A program made the position numbers and the translations under genes. Below the pieces are notes generated by a model. That model ran no database searches and had not been told where the DNA came from. It saw only the letters and a program-made list of their open reading frames with translations. A stretch of DNA of 64,000 nucleotides, from NCBI GenBank assembly GCA_017161305.1, contig CP031518.1, forward strand, positions 806,001 to 870,000, given 5' to 3'. Below, one piece after another: positions 9,087-18,250 of this stretch. Numbering within the stretch: position 1 is the stretch's first letter; every line of letters starts with the position of its first letter. Source of the DNA: Treponema ruminis. Lineage in GTDB: Bacteria; Spirochaetota; Spirochaetia; Treponematales; Treponemataceae.

Positions 9087-9098
9087 TTTGATAGTTCT

Positions 9099-9127
9099 GT
9101 TATAGCGTGAAGAATTTTTTTTGTCAA
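9099..9127 (-). promoter_or_regulatory. glnA promoter
   Basis: On the minus strand, TTGACA (9127-9122), a 17-base spacer and TATAAC (9104-9099). Transcription should begin near 9092, only a few bases before leader module 1, leaving an untranslated leader of about 155 bases. Confidence 0.75.
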
Positions 9128-9164
9128 GTAAAAAATATTGATTTTTATTTCAAAAAATATGCTC

Positions 9165-9194
9165 TTGACCAATCTTTCGGATTTTCGATATAGT
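9165..9194 (+). promoter_or_regulatory. asnB-pyrG-carA promoter
   Basis: TTGACC at 9165-9170 and TATAGT at 9189-9194 with an 18-base spacer. The 17 bases around the -10 (GATTTTCG then TATAGTAT) match the carB promoter at 16 of 17 positions, so the two promoters look related beyond the consensus boxes. It faces away from the glnA promoter, with 37 bases between the two -35 boxes. Confidence 0.65.
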
Positions 9195-9209
9195 ATTTAG
9201 GTAAATTAT

Positions 9210-9247
9210 GTCAAAGACGACGCTATTCGTGGTAATGGTGTCGTCTT
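9210..9247 (+). promoter_or_regulatory. asnB leader module: hexaloop antiterminator overlapping terminator
   Basis: GTC / GAC (9210-9212 and 9219-9221, extendable by one U-G pair) encloses the loop AAAGAC (A1, G4). It overlaps a 14-bp terminator stem at 9214-9247 capped by the six-base loop CGTGGT and followed by eight or more T. Only one module is present, and its antiterminator stem is short. The leader ends at AATAGGAG before the asnB ATG at 9277. Confidence 0.65.
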
Positions 9248-9276
9248 TTTTTTGTTTTTGAATAGGAGATTTTAAA

Positions 9277-11031
9277 ATGTGTGGTTTTGTAGGTGCATTT
9301 GATTTGGCTTCGGGTGGAAAACCGATTGCAGAAGGATTAAAAGAAGAACTTCGTGCACAGGTTTTGGAAATGAGCAAAAAAATCCGCCACCGCGGTCCGG
9401 ACTGGAGCGGCGTTTACACAGGCAATAATGCGATTTTGAGCCATGAGCGTCTTTCTATCGTAGATCCTCTTTCAGGAAAGCAGCCTCTTGTAAGCGATGA
9501 CGGAAAAATCATTCTTGCCGCAAACGGTGAAATCTACAATCACAAGGAAATCCGCCGTGAATTTGAGGGAAAATATAACTTTTTGACAGGAAGTGACTGT
9601 GAGGCAATCATTCCCCTCTATAAAAAATACCGTGAAAGCGGAAACTTTGCTGAAATGATTGAAAAACTGAGCGGTATTTTTGCTTTTGCCCTCTATGACT
9701 CAGAAAACGACGTCTATCTTATTTCCCGCGACGAAATCGGTGTAATCCCTCTTTACCAGGGCTGGGACAAGGCCGGCCGCTACTATGTTGCAAGCGAGCT
9801 TAAGGCTCTTGAAGGCGACTGTCAGACAATCGAGGAATTCCCAAACGGACACTTCCTCTACTCAAAAAGCGGAAAAGTTGAGCGCTGGTACAAGCGTGAC
9901 TGGGAAACTTTCGATGCAGTAAAGAATTCTCCGAAAGCCACAGACGAAAAGGGCGAGGTAATCAATCCTAGCGTAATCGAAAAAGTTCGAAATGGACTTG
10001 AATCTGCCGTAAAGGCTCAGCTCATGTCTGACGTTCCTTATGGAGTACTTCTTTCAGGCGGTCTTGATTCTTCTATTATCGCCGCAATCACACAGAAATT
10101 CTCAAAAAAACGTGTTGAGACTGATTCAAAGGAAGCTGCATGGTGGCCTCAGCTCCACTCATTCGCAGTCGGACTTGAAGGTTCTCCTGACCTTATCGCA
10201 GCCCAGAAAGCGGCTGACTATATCGGAACCGTTCACCACGAAGTTCACTTTACGATTCAGGAAGCACTCGATGCCCTGCCTGACGTAATCTACCACATTG
10301 AAACATACGACATCACTACAGTCCGTGCATCAACTCCGATGTACCTTTTGGCCCGCGTAATCAAATCAATGGGAATCAAAATGGTTCTTTCGGGCGAGGG
10401 AAGTGACGAGCTTTTCGGCGGATATTTGTACTTCCATAAGGCTCCTAATGCCCAGGAATTCCACGAAGAACTTGTCCGCAAAATGAGCAAACTTCATCTT
10501 TATGACTGTCTCCGTGCCAACAAATCGCTTATGGCATGGGGTGTTGAAGGCCGCGTTCCTTTCCTGGACAAGGATTTCATCGACATTGCAATGAGATTGA
10601 ATCCGAGCGACAAAATGAACATCAAGCTGGCTGACGGCAAGCAGCGCATGGAAAAATGGATTTTGCGCAAGGCATTTGAAGACCTGCTCCCTGAAAGCAT
10701 CGCATGGCGACAAAAGGAACAGTTCTCTGACGGAGTCGGCTACAACTGGATTGATACCCTCAAAAAAATGACAGAAGAAAAGGTAAGCGACGCAGAATTT
10801 GCCCGCCGTGAAAACCGCTTCCCGGTAAATCCTCCAAAGACAAAAGAGGAATACTACTACCGAGAAATTTACAGCCGCCTCTTCCCAAGCGACTCTGCTG
10901 CCCGCTGTGTTCCTCACGAAGCCGGAGTTGCCTGCTCAACAGCAAAAGCCCTGGAATGGGATGCCGCATGGAAGAACATGGATGAACCATCAGGAAGAGC
11001 AATCGCTGGAGTGCACGACAAAGCATATTAA
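9277..11031 (+). CDS. asnB: asparagine synthetase B, glutamine-hydrolysing
   Basis: It converts aspartate, glutamine and ATP to asparagine. The chain starts Met-Cys-Gly, so removal of Met exposes the N-terminal Cys nucleophile of the class II glutaminase domain (residues 1-200; 'RHRGPDWSG', 'LSHERLSIVD', 'ANGEIYNH'). The synthetase domain follows from about residue 230 with the ATP pyrophosphatase loop 'LLSGGLDSSII', then 'VLSGEGSDELFGGY' and 'GVEGRVPFLDK'. 584 residues is a normal length. It is the first gene of an apparent operon with pyrG and carA (gaps of 30 and 22 bases); all three spend glutamine amide nitrogen. Control is probably through the leader module at 9210-9247. Confidence 0.95.
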   Translation: MCGFVGAFDLASGGKPIAEGLKEELRAQVLEMSKKIRHRGPDWSGVYTGNNAILSHERLSIVDPLSGKQPLVSDDGKIILAANGEIYNHKEIRREFEGKYNFLTGSDCEAIIPLYKKYRESGNFAEMIEKLSGIFAFALYDSENDVYLISRDEIGVIPLYQGWDKAGRYYVASELKALEGDCQTIEEFPNGHFLYSKSGKVERWYKRDWETFDAVKNSPKATDEKGEVINPSVIEKVRNGLESAVKAQLMSDVPYGVLLSGGLDSSIIAAITQKFSKKRVETDSKEAAWWPQLHSFAVGLEGSPDLIAAQKAADYIGTVHHEVHFTIQEALDALPDVIYHIETYDITTVRASTPMYLLARVIKSMGIKMVLSGEGSDELFGGYLYFHKAPNAQEFHEELVRKMSKLHLYDCLRANKSLMAWGVEGRVPFLDKDFIDIAMRLNPSDKMNIKLADGKQRMEKWILRKAFEDLLPESIAWRQKEQFSDGVGYNWIDTLKKMTEEKVSDAEFARRENRFPVNPPKTKEEYYYREIYSRLFPSDSAARCVPHEAGVACSTAKALEWDAAWKNMDEPSGRAIAGVHDKAY

Positions 11032-12675
<1,644 letters not shown>

Positions 12676-12697
12676 GTCCGGCGTTAAGAGGAATAAA

Positions 12698-13891
12698 ATG
12701 AGCAAAGCATATTTGATTCTTGCTGATGGAAGCTTTTTTGAGGGAAATTCTATCGGAGCAGAAGGCAAAACGATTGGTGAAACGGTTTTTACAACCGGAA
12801 TGACGGGCTACGTTGAAACTTTGACTGACCCAAGCTATTTCGGTCAGATTGTTACCCAGACTTTTCCTTTAATCGGAAACTACGGAGTCCAGCCCGAGGA
12901 TTTTGAGAGCAAAAAAAGCTGGGTTCGCGGATATATTGTCCGGGAACTTTGCGACGGACCAAGTAATTTCCGCTGCCAGGGTGACCTGGATTCTTTCCTT
13001 AAAGCACAGAATATCGTGGGAATTTGCGGAATTGACACAAGAAAACTCACGAAAATTCTGCGTGAAGCTGGTGTCATGAACGGAATGATAATCAGCGGCC
13101 AGGAAGCTGAGAAAATAGGGATTAAGAAAGCTGATGATGGTTCTTGCCAGCTTGTCTCAGAAGCCATATTGAAGGAAATTAAAGAATATAAGATAGAAAA
13201 TGCCGTCGAAAGCGTTCAAAGCCTTTGTAAAGAAAAGGGCGGGGATTTTAAGGGGCAGCGCCCCTTAGGAGAAGGGGTAGCGGAAAACGCCGAAGGCGCT
13301 TGCAGCGAGGGGGAGACTTCCCCCGTTAAATTCTCTGTCTGTCTCTTTGATTTCGGTGCAAAGGCAAATATTGAGCGGGAACTTGAAAAACGGGGCTGTA
13401 AGGTCACTGTTCTTCCATACGATGCCACGGCTCAGGATGTGATTGAGCTTAATCCGGACGGAATTATGCTCAGCAACGGTCCTGGAGACCCTGCGGAGAA
13501 TGTCAGTATAATAGAAGAAATCAGAAAGTTGTGCCAGTCAAAGATTCCGATTTTTGGAATTTGCCTTGGTCATCAGATGCTTGCCCTGGCCCGGGGTGCA
13601 AAAACTTCTAAGCTCAAATACGGTCACCGTGGCGGAAATCACCCGGTAAAGGATTTGGAGAGCGGTCGGGTTTACATCACCAGCCAGAACCACGGCTATG
13701 CTGTTGAAAGCGACACGATTCCAGCCTATGCCAAACTGAGCTTTGTAAATGCCAATGACAATACTTGCGAGGGCCTGACATACACTGATATTCCGGCCTT
13801 CAGCGTTCAGTTCCACCCGGAAGCCTGTGGCGGTCCTCATGACACGAATTTCCTCTTTGACAGATTCATTGCCATGATGCAGGAAAAATAG
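12698..13891 (+). CDS. carA: carbamoyl-phosphate synthase small subunit, with in-frame repeat insertion
   Basis: CarA hydrolyses glutamine and passes ammonia to CarB for carbamoyl phosphate (pyrimidine and arginine synthesis). Seen: the N-terminal CPSase small domain ('GMTGYVETLTDPSYFGQ' region), then a class I glutaminase with the catalytic Cys in 'IFGICLGHQM' and His-Glu in 'QFHPEACGGP'. Between the domains, at about residues 181-211, sits an extra Gly/Glu-rich stretch encoded by a palindromic repeat element (13249-13324) that also occurs in gltB and before galK; the frame stays open. It is third in the asnB operon. carB is separate, 6 kb downstream. Confidence 0.94.
   Translation: MSKAYLILADGSFFEGNSIGAEGKTIGETVFTTGMTGYVETLTDPSYFGQIVTQTFPLIGNYGVQPEDFESKKSWVRGYIVRELCDGPSNFRCQGDLDSFLKAQNIVGICGIDTRKLTKILREAGVMNGMIISGQEAEKIGIKKADDGSCQLVSEAILKEIKEYKIENAVESVQSLCKEKGGDFKGQRPLGEGVAENAEGACSEGETSPVKFSVCLFDFGAKANIERELEKRGCKVTVLPYDATAQDVIELNPDGIMLSNGPGDPAENVSIIEEIRKLCQSKIPIFGICLGHQMLALARGAKTSKLKYGHRGGNHPVKDLESGRVYITSQNHGYAVESDTIPAYAKLSFVNANDNTCEGLTYTDIPAFSVQFHPEACGGPHDTNFLFDRFIAMMQEK
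13249..13324 (+). repeat. palindromic repeat element inside carA
   Basis: It starts with a perfect 8-bp hairpin (TAAGGGGC, loop AGC, GCCCCTTA). Then come AGAAGGGGTAGCGGAAAACG, a GC-rich inverted repeat around CGCCGAAGGCG, and a terminal GGGGGA / TCCCCC hairpin. The middle and end closely match the element in gltB (27508-27577), and the ends match the one at 46239-46316. It adds about 30 residues to CarA without breaking the frame. Confidence 0.75.
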
Positions 13892-13918
13892 AAAATTTAT
13901 TTAAATTTTTCCCAAGTG

Positions 13919-13927
13919 TGGTATAAT
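13919..13927 (+). promoter_or_regulatory. extended -10 promoter before the esterase gene
   Basis: TGGTATAAT is a perfect -10 with the TGn extension, 27 bases before the chosen ATG. No good -35 is visible, as is common for extended -10 promoters. Confidence 0.6.
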
Positions 13928-13953
13928 TTTCATATATAAAAAAGAGGATGAAA

Positions 13954-14784
13954 ATGATTACCACACTTAAGCAGCCCGCCAAAAAAAGAATCATTCTTGC
14001 CTTAGGCCTGCTGCTTGGCTTCTTACTTTTAGCTTTTTTATCTTTGTTTCTCCTTTATGTCCGTAAGCCCATGGATTTTTCTTTTGACGCCGCATATTTC
14101 TGGGCAGAAAAAAAGGTTTACATCGACAAGTGGCTTTACGAGGAACTGCCTTCCGGTCACGATTATTATCTTTTCCTTCCAGATAAATACCGCAATGACA
14201 AGGATAACGAGAGCGCAAAACTTCCTTTGATTGTAGTTTTTCACGGCAGTGACGAAAAATATTCATCCCTGCGTAAATACGGCCGCCAGTTTGCCACGAA
14301 AGATTTCCAGCAGAAGATTTATCCAGAAGGAGCGGCGGTCCTGGTCATCCTTTCCCGCATTAATTATTTTACGGATCCTGCAAGCACGAGTCTTTTGATT
14401 CAGAATATTGCCGTCCGTAATAAATGCATCGATAAAAGTAAAATCATCGGCTATGGTTTTTCCCAGGGGGCAAAATTCGTAGTCGAGCTGGCCTGCCATG
14501 AGCCGCGCCTTTTCCGGGCCGTGATTTCTGGAAGCGGATTTTACGATATAAGTCTTAGGGAGCTGATTTCAGTTTTGCCGGTACAGTTTTATTCCGCTGT
14601 TTCCAAAAATGACAAGGGAATTTACGAGCCGGGGAGCAGAGTCGGCAAACTTTGCGGAAAATGGTGTAAAAATTCACATTATATTGAATATGAAACCCGG
14701 GGACACTTTTGGGTTGAACTTAACGATAAGACGGAAAATGCTGACGAGACTGTTACTGACTGGCTTATCAGGCTGTTAAATTAG
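13954..14784 (+). CDS. membrane-anchored alpha/beta-hydrolase (PHB-depolymerase/esterase-like)
   Basis: A 276-residue protein with one N-terminal membrane segment (about residues 11-34) and an alpha/beta-hydrolase domain outside the membrane. Visible catalytic features are the oxyanion 'VFHGSD', the nucleophile elbow 'GYGFSQGA' (Ser within G-x-S-x-G), and a likely catalytic His in 'TRGHFWVEL'. These suggest an esterase of the PHB-depolymerase / feruloyl-esterase type; the substrate is unknown. I chose the second ATG, since AGAGG at 13943-13947 is too close to the ATG at 13948. It has its own promoter after carA. Confidence 0.6.
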   Translation: MITTLKQPAKKRIILALGLLLGFLLLAFLSLFLLYVRKPMDFSFDAAYFWAEKKVYIDKWLYEELPSGHDYYLFLPDKYRNDKDNESAKLPLIVVFHGSDEKYSSLRKYGRQFATKDFQQKIYPEGAAVLVILSRINYFTDPASTSLLIQNIAVRNKCIDKSKIIGYGFSQGAKFVVELACHEPRLFRAVISGSGFYDISLRELISVLPVQFYSAVSKNDKGIYEPGSRVGKLCGKWCKNSHYIEYETRGHFWVELNDKTENADETVTDWLIRLLN

Positions 14785-14794
14785 TTTTTTTGCC

Positions 14795-14861
14795 TGCATC
14801 TTATCCAAAATAGCTGCTGAATATTGCATTTCATCGGTAAAAACTTGCATCTTGTCTAAAA
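14795..14861 (+). repeat. direct repeat upstream of the sigma-like gene
   Basis: TGCATCTTATCCAAAA (14795-14810) and TGCATCTTGTCTAAAA (14846-14861) match at 14 of 16 positions and lie 51 bases apart, upstream of the gene at 14930. They may be promoter or operator copies for the sigma-like gene. Confidence 0.4.
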
Positions 14862-14929
14862 ATCATTCTCAGAAATTTGATTTGTCATTAGTATATTCTG
14901 GAAAAGATGAAAAAAAGAGGCTGATGTCG

Positions 14930-15172
14930 ATGAAAACTTTAACTAATCGTGATTTTTCAGAATTATACCAGAAATACGCTCCGATGGTTCTCAGGTGCTG
15001 CCGTTCAATTTTGAATGATGAGGATTTGGCTCTAGCTGCGATGCAAAAGGTTTTTGTTCAGATTATGAGCGATAGGGTTAAAAAACAGAAGCTTTCGGCA
15101 AATTTCTTTTATATGGCTGCAAATAGGGTTTGCCGGGAAATTTGTGATCTACGATTAATAAAAGAGGGGTAA
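14930..15172 (+). CDS. sigma-70 region 2-only protein (short ECF-like)
   Basis: An 80-residue protein resembling region 2 of ECF sigma factors: 'FSELYQKYAPMVLRCCRSIL' then 'DEDLALAAMQKVFVQIM' and a helix with 'NFFYMAANRVCREI'. Region 4, which reads the -35 box, is absent: the chain stops four bases before the MATE gene and no frameshifted remainder is visible. AAAGAGG precedes the start; ATG 14924 is an alternative. It may be a remnant or a small regulator that binds core polymerase. A direct repeat (14795-14861) lies in front of it. The MATE exporter probably shares its transcript. Confidence 0.5.
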   Translation: MKTLTNRDFSELYQKYAPMVLRCCRSILNDEDLALAAMQKVFVQIMSDRVKKQKLSANFFYMAANRVCREICDLRLIKEG

Positions 15173-15175
15173 ATT

Positions 15176-16537
15176 ATGAATGTAAAGTTAAAAGAATACA
15201 AAGTTTATTATTCAAGACTTTTAGCTATTGCGGTTCCGCTGATTCTCAGCAATATCATAAACCAGCTTCAGATGCTGATTGACCGCATTTTTTTGGGAAA
15301 CGCAAATTCCCTTTACATGAGCGTTTTGGGAAATGCAAATTCTCCAATCTGGACAACAATGTCGGTCTGTATTTCAATCGCGACCGGCGCTTCAATCCTG
15401 ATCAGTCAGAACGTTGGGGCAAAAAATCAGGAGAATGTTGAGGAATATTCAGGTGCCCTCTTGAAATTCAACAATATTCTTCCAGTAATGCTTTTCTTTT
15501 TGTGGGGATTCGGTTCCGTTCCGGTTTTCCGTCTCATGGGCGTTTCAGAGAACATTCTTCCCTGGTGCGTGGATTATGCCCGCTATTCTTCGCCGGTTTT
15601 CCTTTTAATCGGTTTGGGCGGCTCACTCATGGTGATTTTTCAGACATCGAACCACACAAAGCATCTGGCAATCTGGAGTCTTTTGCGTTCCTGCCTGAAC
15701 ATTTTCTTTGACTGGGTATTGATTTTCGGCCGCTTTGGCTTTCCTGAAATGGGCGTAAAGGGTGCGGCTCTGGGTACAACCCTTGCAGAGTATCTCGGTG
15801 CCCTCTACATGCTTGTCGCCTATGCAAGAAGCCGTAAGCTTTCAACAAGACCAAAGGCTCCTGCCCTCAAAAAGGCAAAATTCTCAAGCTACCTCCATTC
15901 GGCCCGGCTTGGAATCAACACGGCCCTCGAAGATTTCTGCTGGAATTTAGGAAACCTTGCCATCATTCGAATATTGAATACGATAAACGAGCTGGCGGCG
16001 GGAATTTTCTCGATTGTTTTTGGCGTCGAGCTGCTTGCAGTTGTCGTCGTAGGTGCATTGGGAAGCGGAACTTTGACTTTAAGTTCTGAGGCTGTCGGAA
16101 AAGGGGATGCAAAGCAGTACAAGGGCGTATGTTTGTCCGCCTATTCAATCTGCTTTGTCATTGCCCTGATAATGGTGGCGGCTTCTCTTGCCTTCCCCCA
16201 GGAAATAATTTCGGTCTTTACAAAGGACGAGAGGATTACCACAACTTCGGGAATTTATCTTCTCTTCATTGCGGTAAACCTCTTCTCAAAGTCCGGAAAC
16301 ATAATCGTGGGAAGCGGAATCCGTGGAAGCGGCGACACAAAATGGATGTTCTGCACTCAGATTTTCGGAACTGTTTTCGTAATCAGCTGTGCAAGTCTTT
16401 TTGTATTCGCCCTGCATCTTGGCGTTTCCGGAGTATTCTTTGCGGTAATGGCTGATGAGTTTGTACGCTTCATCATCAATCTCGCAAAGTACAGGAAAAT
16501 TTGCAGAAGCTCTATTCCTGGGCCTTCTTCCATGTGA
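15176..16537 (+). CDS. MATE family multidrug/cation efflux protein
   Basis: A 453-residue membrane protein with about 12 hydrophobic segments in two homologous halves. The N-terminal 'AIAVPLILSNIINQLQMLID' helix is typical of the MatE family, Na+ or H+ driven exporters of the inner membrane. There is no recognisable substrate signal. GAGG precedes the ATG. It follows the sigma-like gene by three bases, and its 3' end overlaps the convergent SUMF1 lipoprotein gene by 26 bases. Confidence 0.85.
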   Translation: MNVKLKEYKVYYSRLLAIAVPLILSNIINQLQMLIDRIFLGNANSLYMSVLGNANSPIWTTMSVCISIATGASILISQNVGAKNQENVEEYSGALLKFNNILPVMLFFLWGFGSVPVFRLMGVSENILPWCVDYARYSSPVFLLIGLGGSLMVIFQTSNHTKHLAIWSLLRSCLNIFFDWVLIFGRFGFPEMGVKGAALGTTLAEYLGALYMLVAYARSRKLSTRPKAPALKKAKFSSYLHSARLGINTALEDFCWNLGNLAIIRILNTINELAAGIFSIVFGVELLAVVVVGALGSGTLTLSSEAVGKGDAKQYKGVCLSAYSICFVIALIMVAASLAFPQEIISVFTKDERITTTSGIYLLFIAVNLFSKSGNIIVGSGIRGSGDTKWMFCTQIFGTVFVISCASLFVFALHLGVSGVFFAVMADEFVRFIINLAKYRKICRSSIPGPSSM

Positions 16538-17267
16538 TTCTGAATCCTGCAGTTTTGAATTGCCTTGAGGCATAATTCAGTTCTTTATTAGTACATTTTC
16601 CGGCACGGGCCGCATCAAAGTAACTGCCTCCCCTTAGATAGCGGCTCGTGTCTTTTCTTACGCTCCAGACCCATTCAAAAACATTGCCCGACATGTCGTA
16701 AATTCCGTAGCCGTTTGGCTTTAACTGGGCAACCTCGTGCAAAAGGCCTCCGCTGTTGCAGTCAGTCCAGGCAACTGAATCCAGATCTTCGCTTCCTGAG
16801 TAGGTGAAATTTTCTCCGCCTTTGATTGCAAAATCCCATTCTTCCATTGTAGGCAGGTGGAAGCCGTCTGCATCAGGGTTGAATTCGATTTCGTCTTCTA
16901 TGATTGAGCTCTGGTGGGGAGTGTAGTTCCACTGGTCGGGATTTGTGCTGCCGTTGATTTTGTAGGCCGGAGTTTTTCCGAGAAGGGCGCTCAGTTTGTT
17001 GCAGAAAACAAGCGAGTCGTACCAGCTGACTGATTCGACAGGAAATTTTGCTCCCTTGGTCTGAGATGGATTTACCCCGGTGACGGCCTCGTAGAATTCC
17101 TGGGTTACTTCAGTTTTTGCGATGCAGAAATCTTTGCCCGGAATGGAAACATAGCCGAGTGAGACTCCGTTTTCCAGAGTGATTTTTGGGCTCCTGCCTC
17201 CGCAAGATGAGAGAGATGCGATTCCCAAAGCCAAAATTAAAACCTTTAAGTTTGTCCTGATTTTCAT
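16512..17267 (-). CDS. SUMF1/formylglycine-generating-enzyme-like lipoprotein
   Basis: A 251-residue protein with a lipoprotein signal ending at the lipobox 'SLSSC', so it is probably anchored on the cell surface or in the periplasm. The rest is an FGE-sulfatase fold: 'VESVSWYDSLVFCNKLS', 'GFHLPTMEEWDFAIKGG', 'YDMSGNVFEWVWSV' and the closing 'YLRGGSYFDAARAGKC', 'GFRITW'. Many bacterial members are binding or scaffold proteins and not true formylglycine enzymes; no sulfatase is nearby. AGGAGG precedes the ATG. Its tail overlaps the MATE gene. Confidence 0.8.
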   Translation of the reverse strand: MKIRTNLKVLILALGIASLSSCGGRSPKITLENGVSLGYVSIPGKDFCIAKTEVTQEFYEAVTGVNPSQTKGAKFPVESVSWYDSLVFCNKLSALLGKTPAYKINGSTNPDQWNYTPHQSSIIEDEIEFNPDADGFHLPTMEEWDFAIKGGENFTYSGSEDLDSVAWTDCNSGGLLHEVAQLKPNGYGIYDMSGNVFEWVWSVRKDTSRYLRGGSYFDAARAGKCTNKELNYASRQFKTAGFRITWKKAQE

Positions 17268-17378
17268 AATGTCCTCCTTTTTTTTTACTGATGATTTGAC
17301 TTTATCACTTAAATTAAAATTAACAAGAAAGGAAAATGATTTTTAATAGGTTGATTTTGATATTTTGGTCAAAAATAT

Positions 17379-17407
17379 TTGTTTTTTTGCCATTTTTATT
17401 TTAGAAT
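17379..17407 (+). promoter_or_regulatory. promoter abutting the AraC-type gene (leaderless)
   Basis: TTGTTT at 17379-17384, a 17-base spacer, and TAGAAT at 17402-17407. The ATG at 17414 is exactly where transcription should start, and no ribosome site is present. Confidence 0.55.
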
Positions 17408-17413
17408 ATTGAC

Positions 17414-18250
17414 ATGAAAGAATTTAAGCACGAGAACATCCTGCACAAGCGGCACTTTGACCTTCAGTTTTCAATCCGCTTCGAGGTCGTTGATGACGTC
17501 AATTTTTATTCTCCCTTTCACTGGCACAACCATATCGAGATTCTTTATGTCCTTGAGGGAAAGATTGATTTTACGGTCGAGCAGAGAAAATATCTCCTTA
17601 CGGACGGCGACATGATAATCATCAACTCTGAATTGATTCATTCCTCAAAATTGTGCGGCCATGCCAGGTATATTCTTTTGCAGGTGCCCCTGAGTGCCTT
17701 TGAGGGTGTCTATGACGAAATCGAAAACGTGCTTTTAAAGGAAAAGCCTGAAAGCGGGGAGGCGGAAAAACTTTTTTCTTACCTTTCGCTTATGCTTAAG
17801 TCAGTTGATGACCAGAGGCAGGAAAACAAAATCAAATTCATTTCTCTTCTTTATGACTTTTTTTATCAGCTGCTTACATCTTATAAAGTTGAGCAGAAAA
17901 AGGCGGGGACTCTTTCATATTACGGAATCAATAGGATTTCACCGGTCATGGCTTATGTCGAAAAGGAATTCCGCAATAAAATCTCTCTGAGTGACGTGGC
18001 TGAAATCCTCAATGTAACGCCTGAGCACATGTGCCGTCTTTTCAAAAAGTATACGGACATGACTTTTAACGAATACCTGATGTCGCTGAGGATTTCGGCC
18101 TTTTATCAGATGCTTCAAAATACGAACCAGAAAATTTCGGTGATTCTGGAAGAATGCGGGATTACGAACTACAAGGTATTTATCCGGGAGTTCAAAAAAA
18201 CTTTCGGAAAAACACCTGAAGTAATCCGTAGTGAAATGCAGGGAAGCTAG
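17414..18250 (+). CDS. AraC-family transcriptional regulator with cupin sensor
   Basis: A 278-residue regulator. The N-terminal cupin has 'FHWHNHIEILYVLEGKIDF', a sugar-sensing barrel pattern. The C-terminal part (about residues 180-278) carries two helix-turn-helices: 'ISLSDVAEILNVTPEHMCRL' then 'ISVILEECGITNYKVF' and 'KKTFGKTPEVIR'. It is convergent with the GH5 gene, the two stops overlapping, so a role in regulating sugar use is plausible but not shown. The start lies at the predicted transcription start, so the mRNA should be leaderless. Confidence 0.85.
   Translation: MKEFKHENILHKRHFDLQFSIRFEVVDDVNFYSPFHWHNHIEILYVLEGKIDFTVEQRKYLLTDGDMIIINSELIHSSKLCGHARYILLQVPLSAFEGVYDEIENVLLKEKPESGEAEKLFSYLSLMLKSVDDQRQENKIKFISLLYDFFYQLLTSYKVEQKKAGTLSYYGINRISPVMAYVEKEFRNKISLSDVAEILNVTPEHMCRLFKKYTDMTFNEYLMSLRISAFYQMLQNTNQKISVILEECGITNYKVFIREFKKTFGKTPEVIRSEMQGS

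Noticed and set aside
13249..13324. Frameshift or pseudogene in carA
   Set aside because: The extra GC-rich stretch looked like damage, but the frame is open and the glutaminase domain after it is complete, so it is an in-frame insertion.
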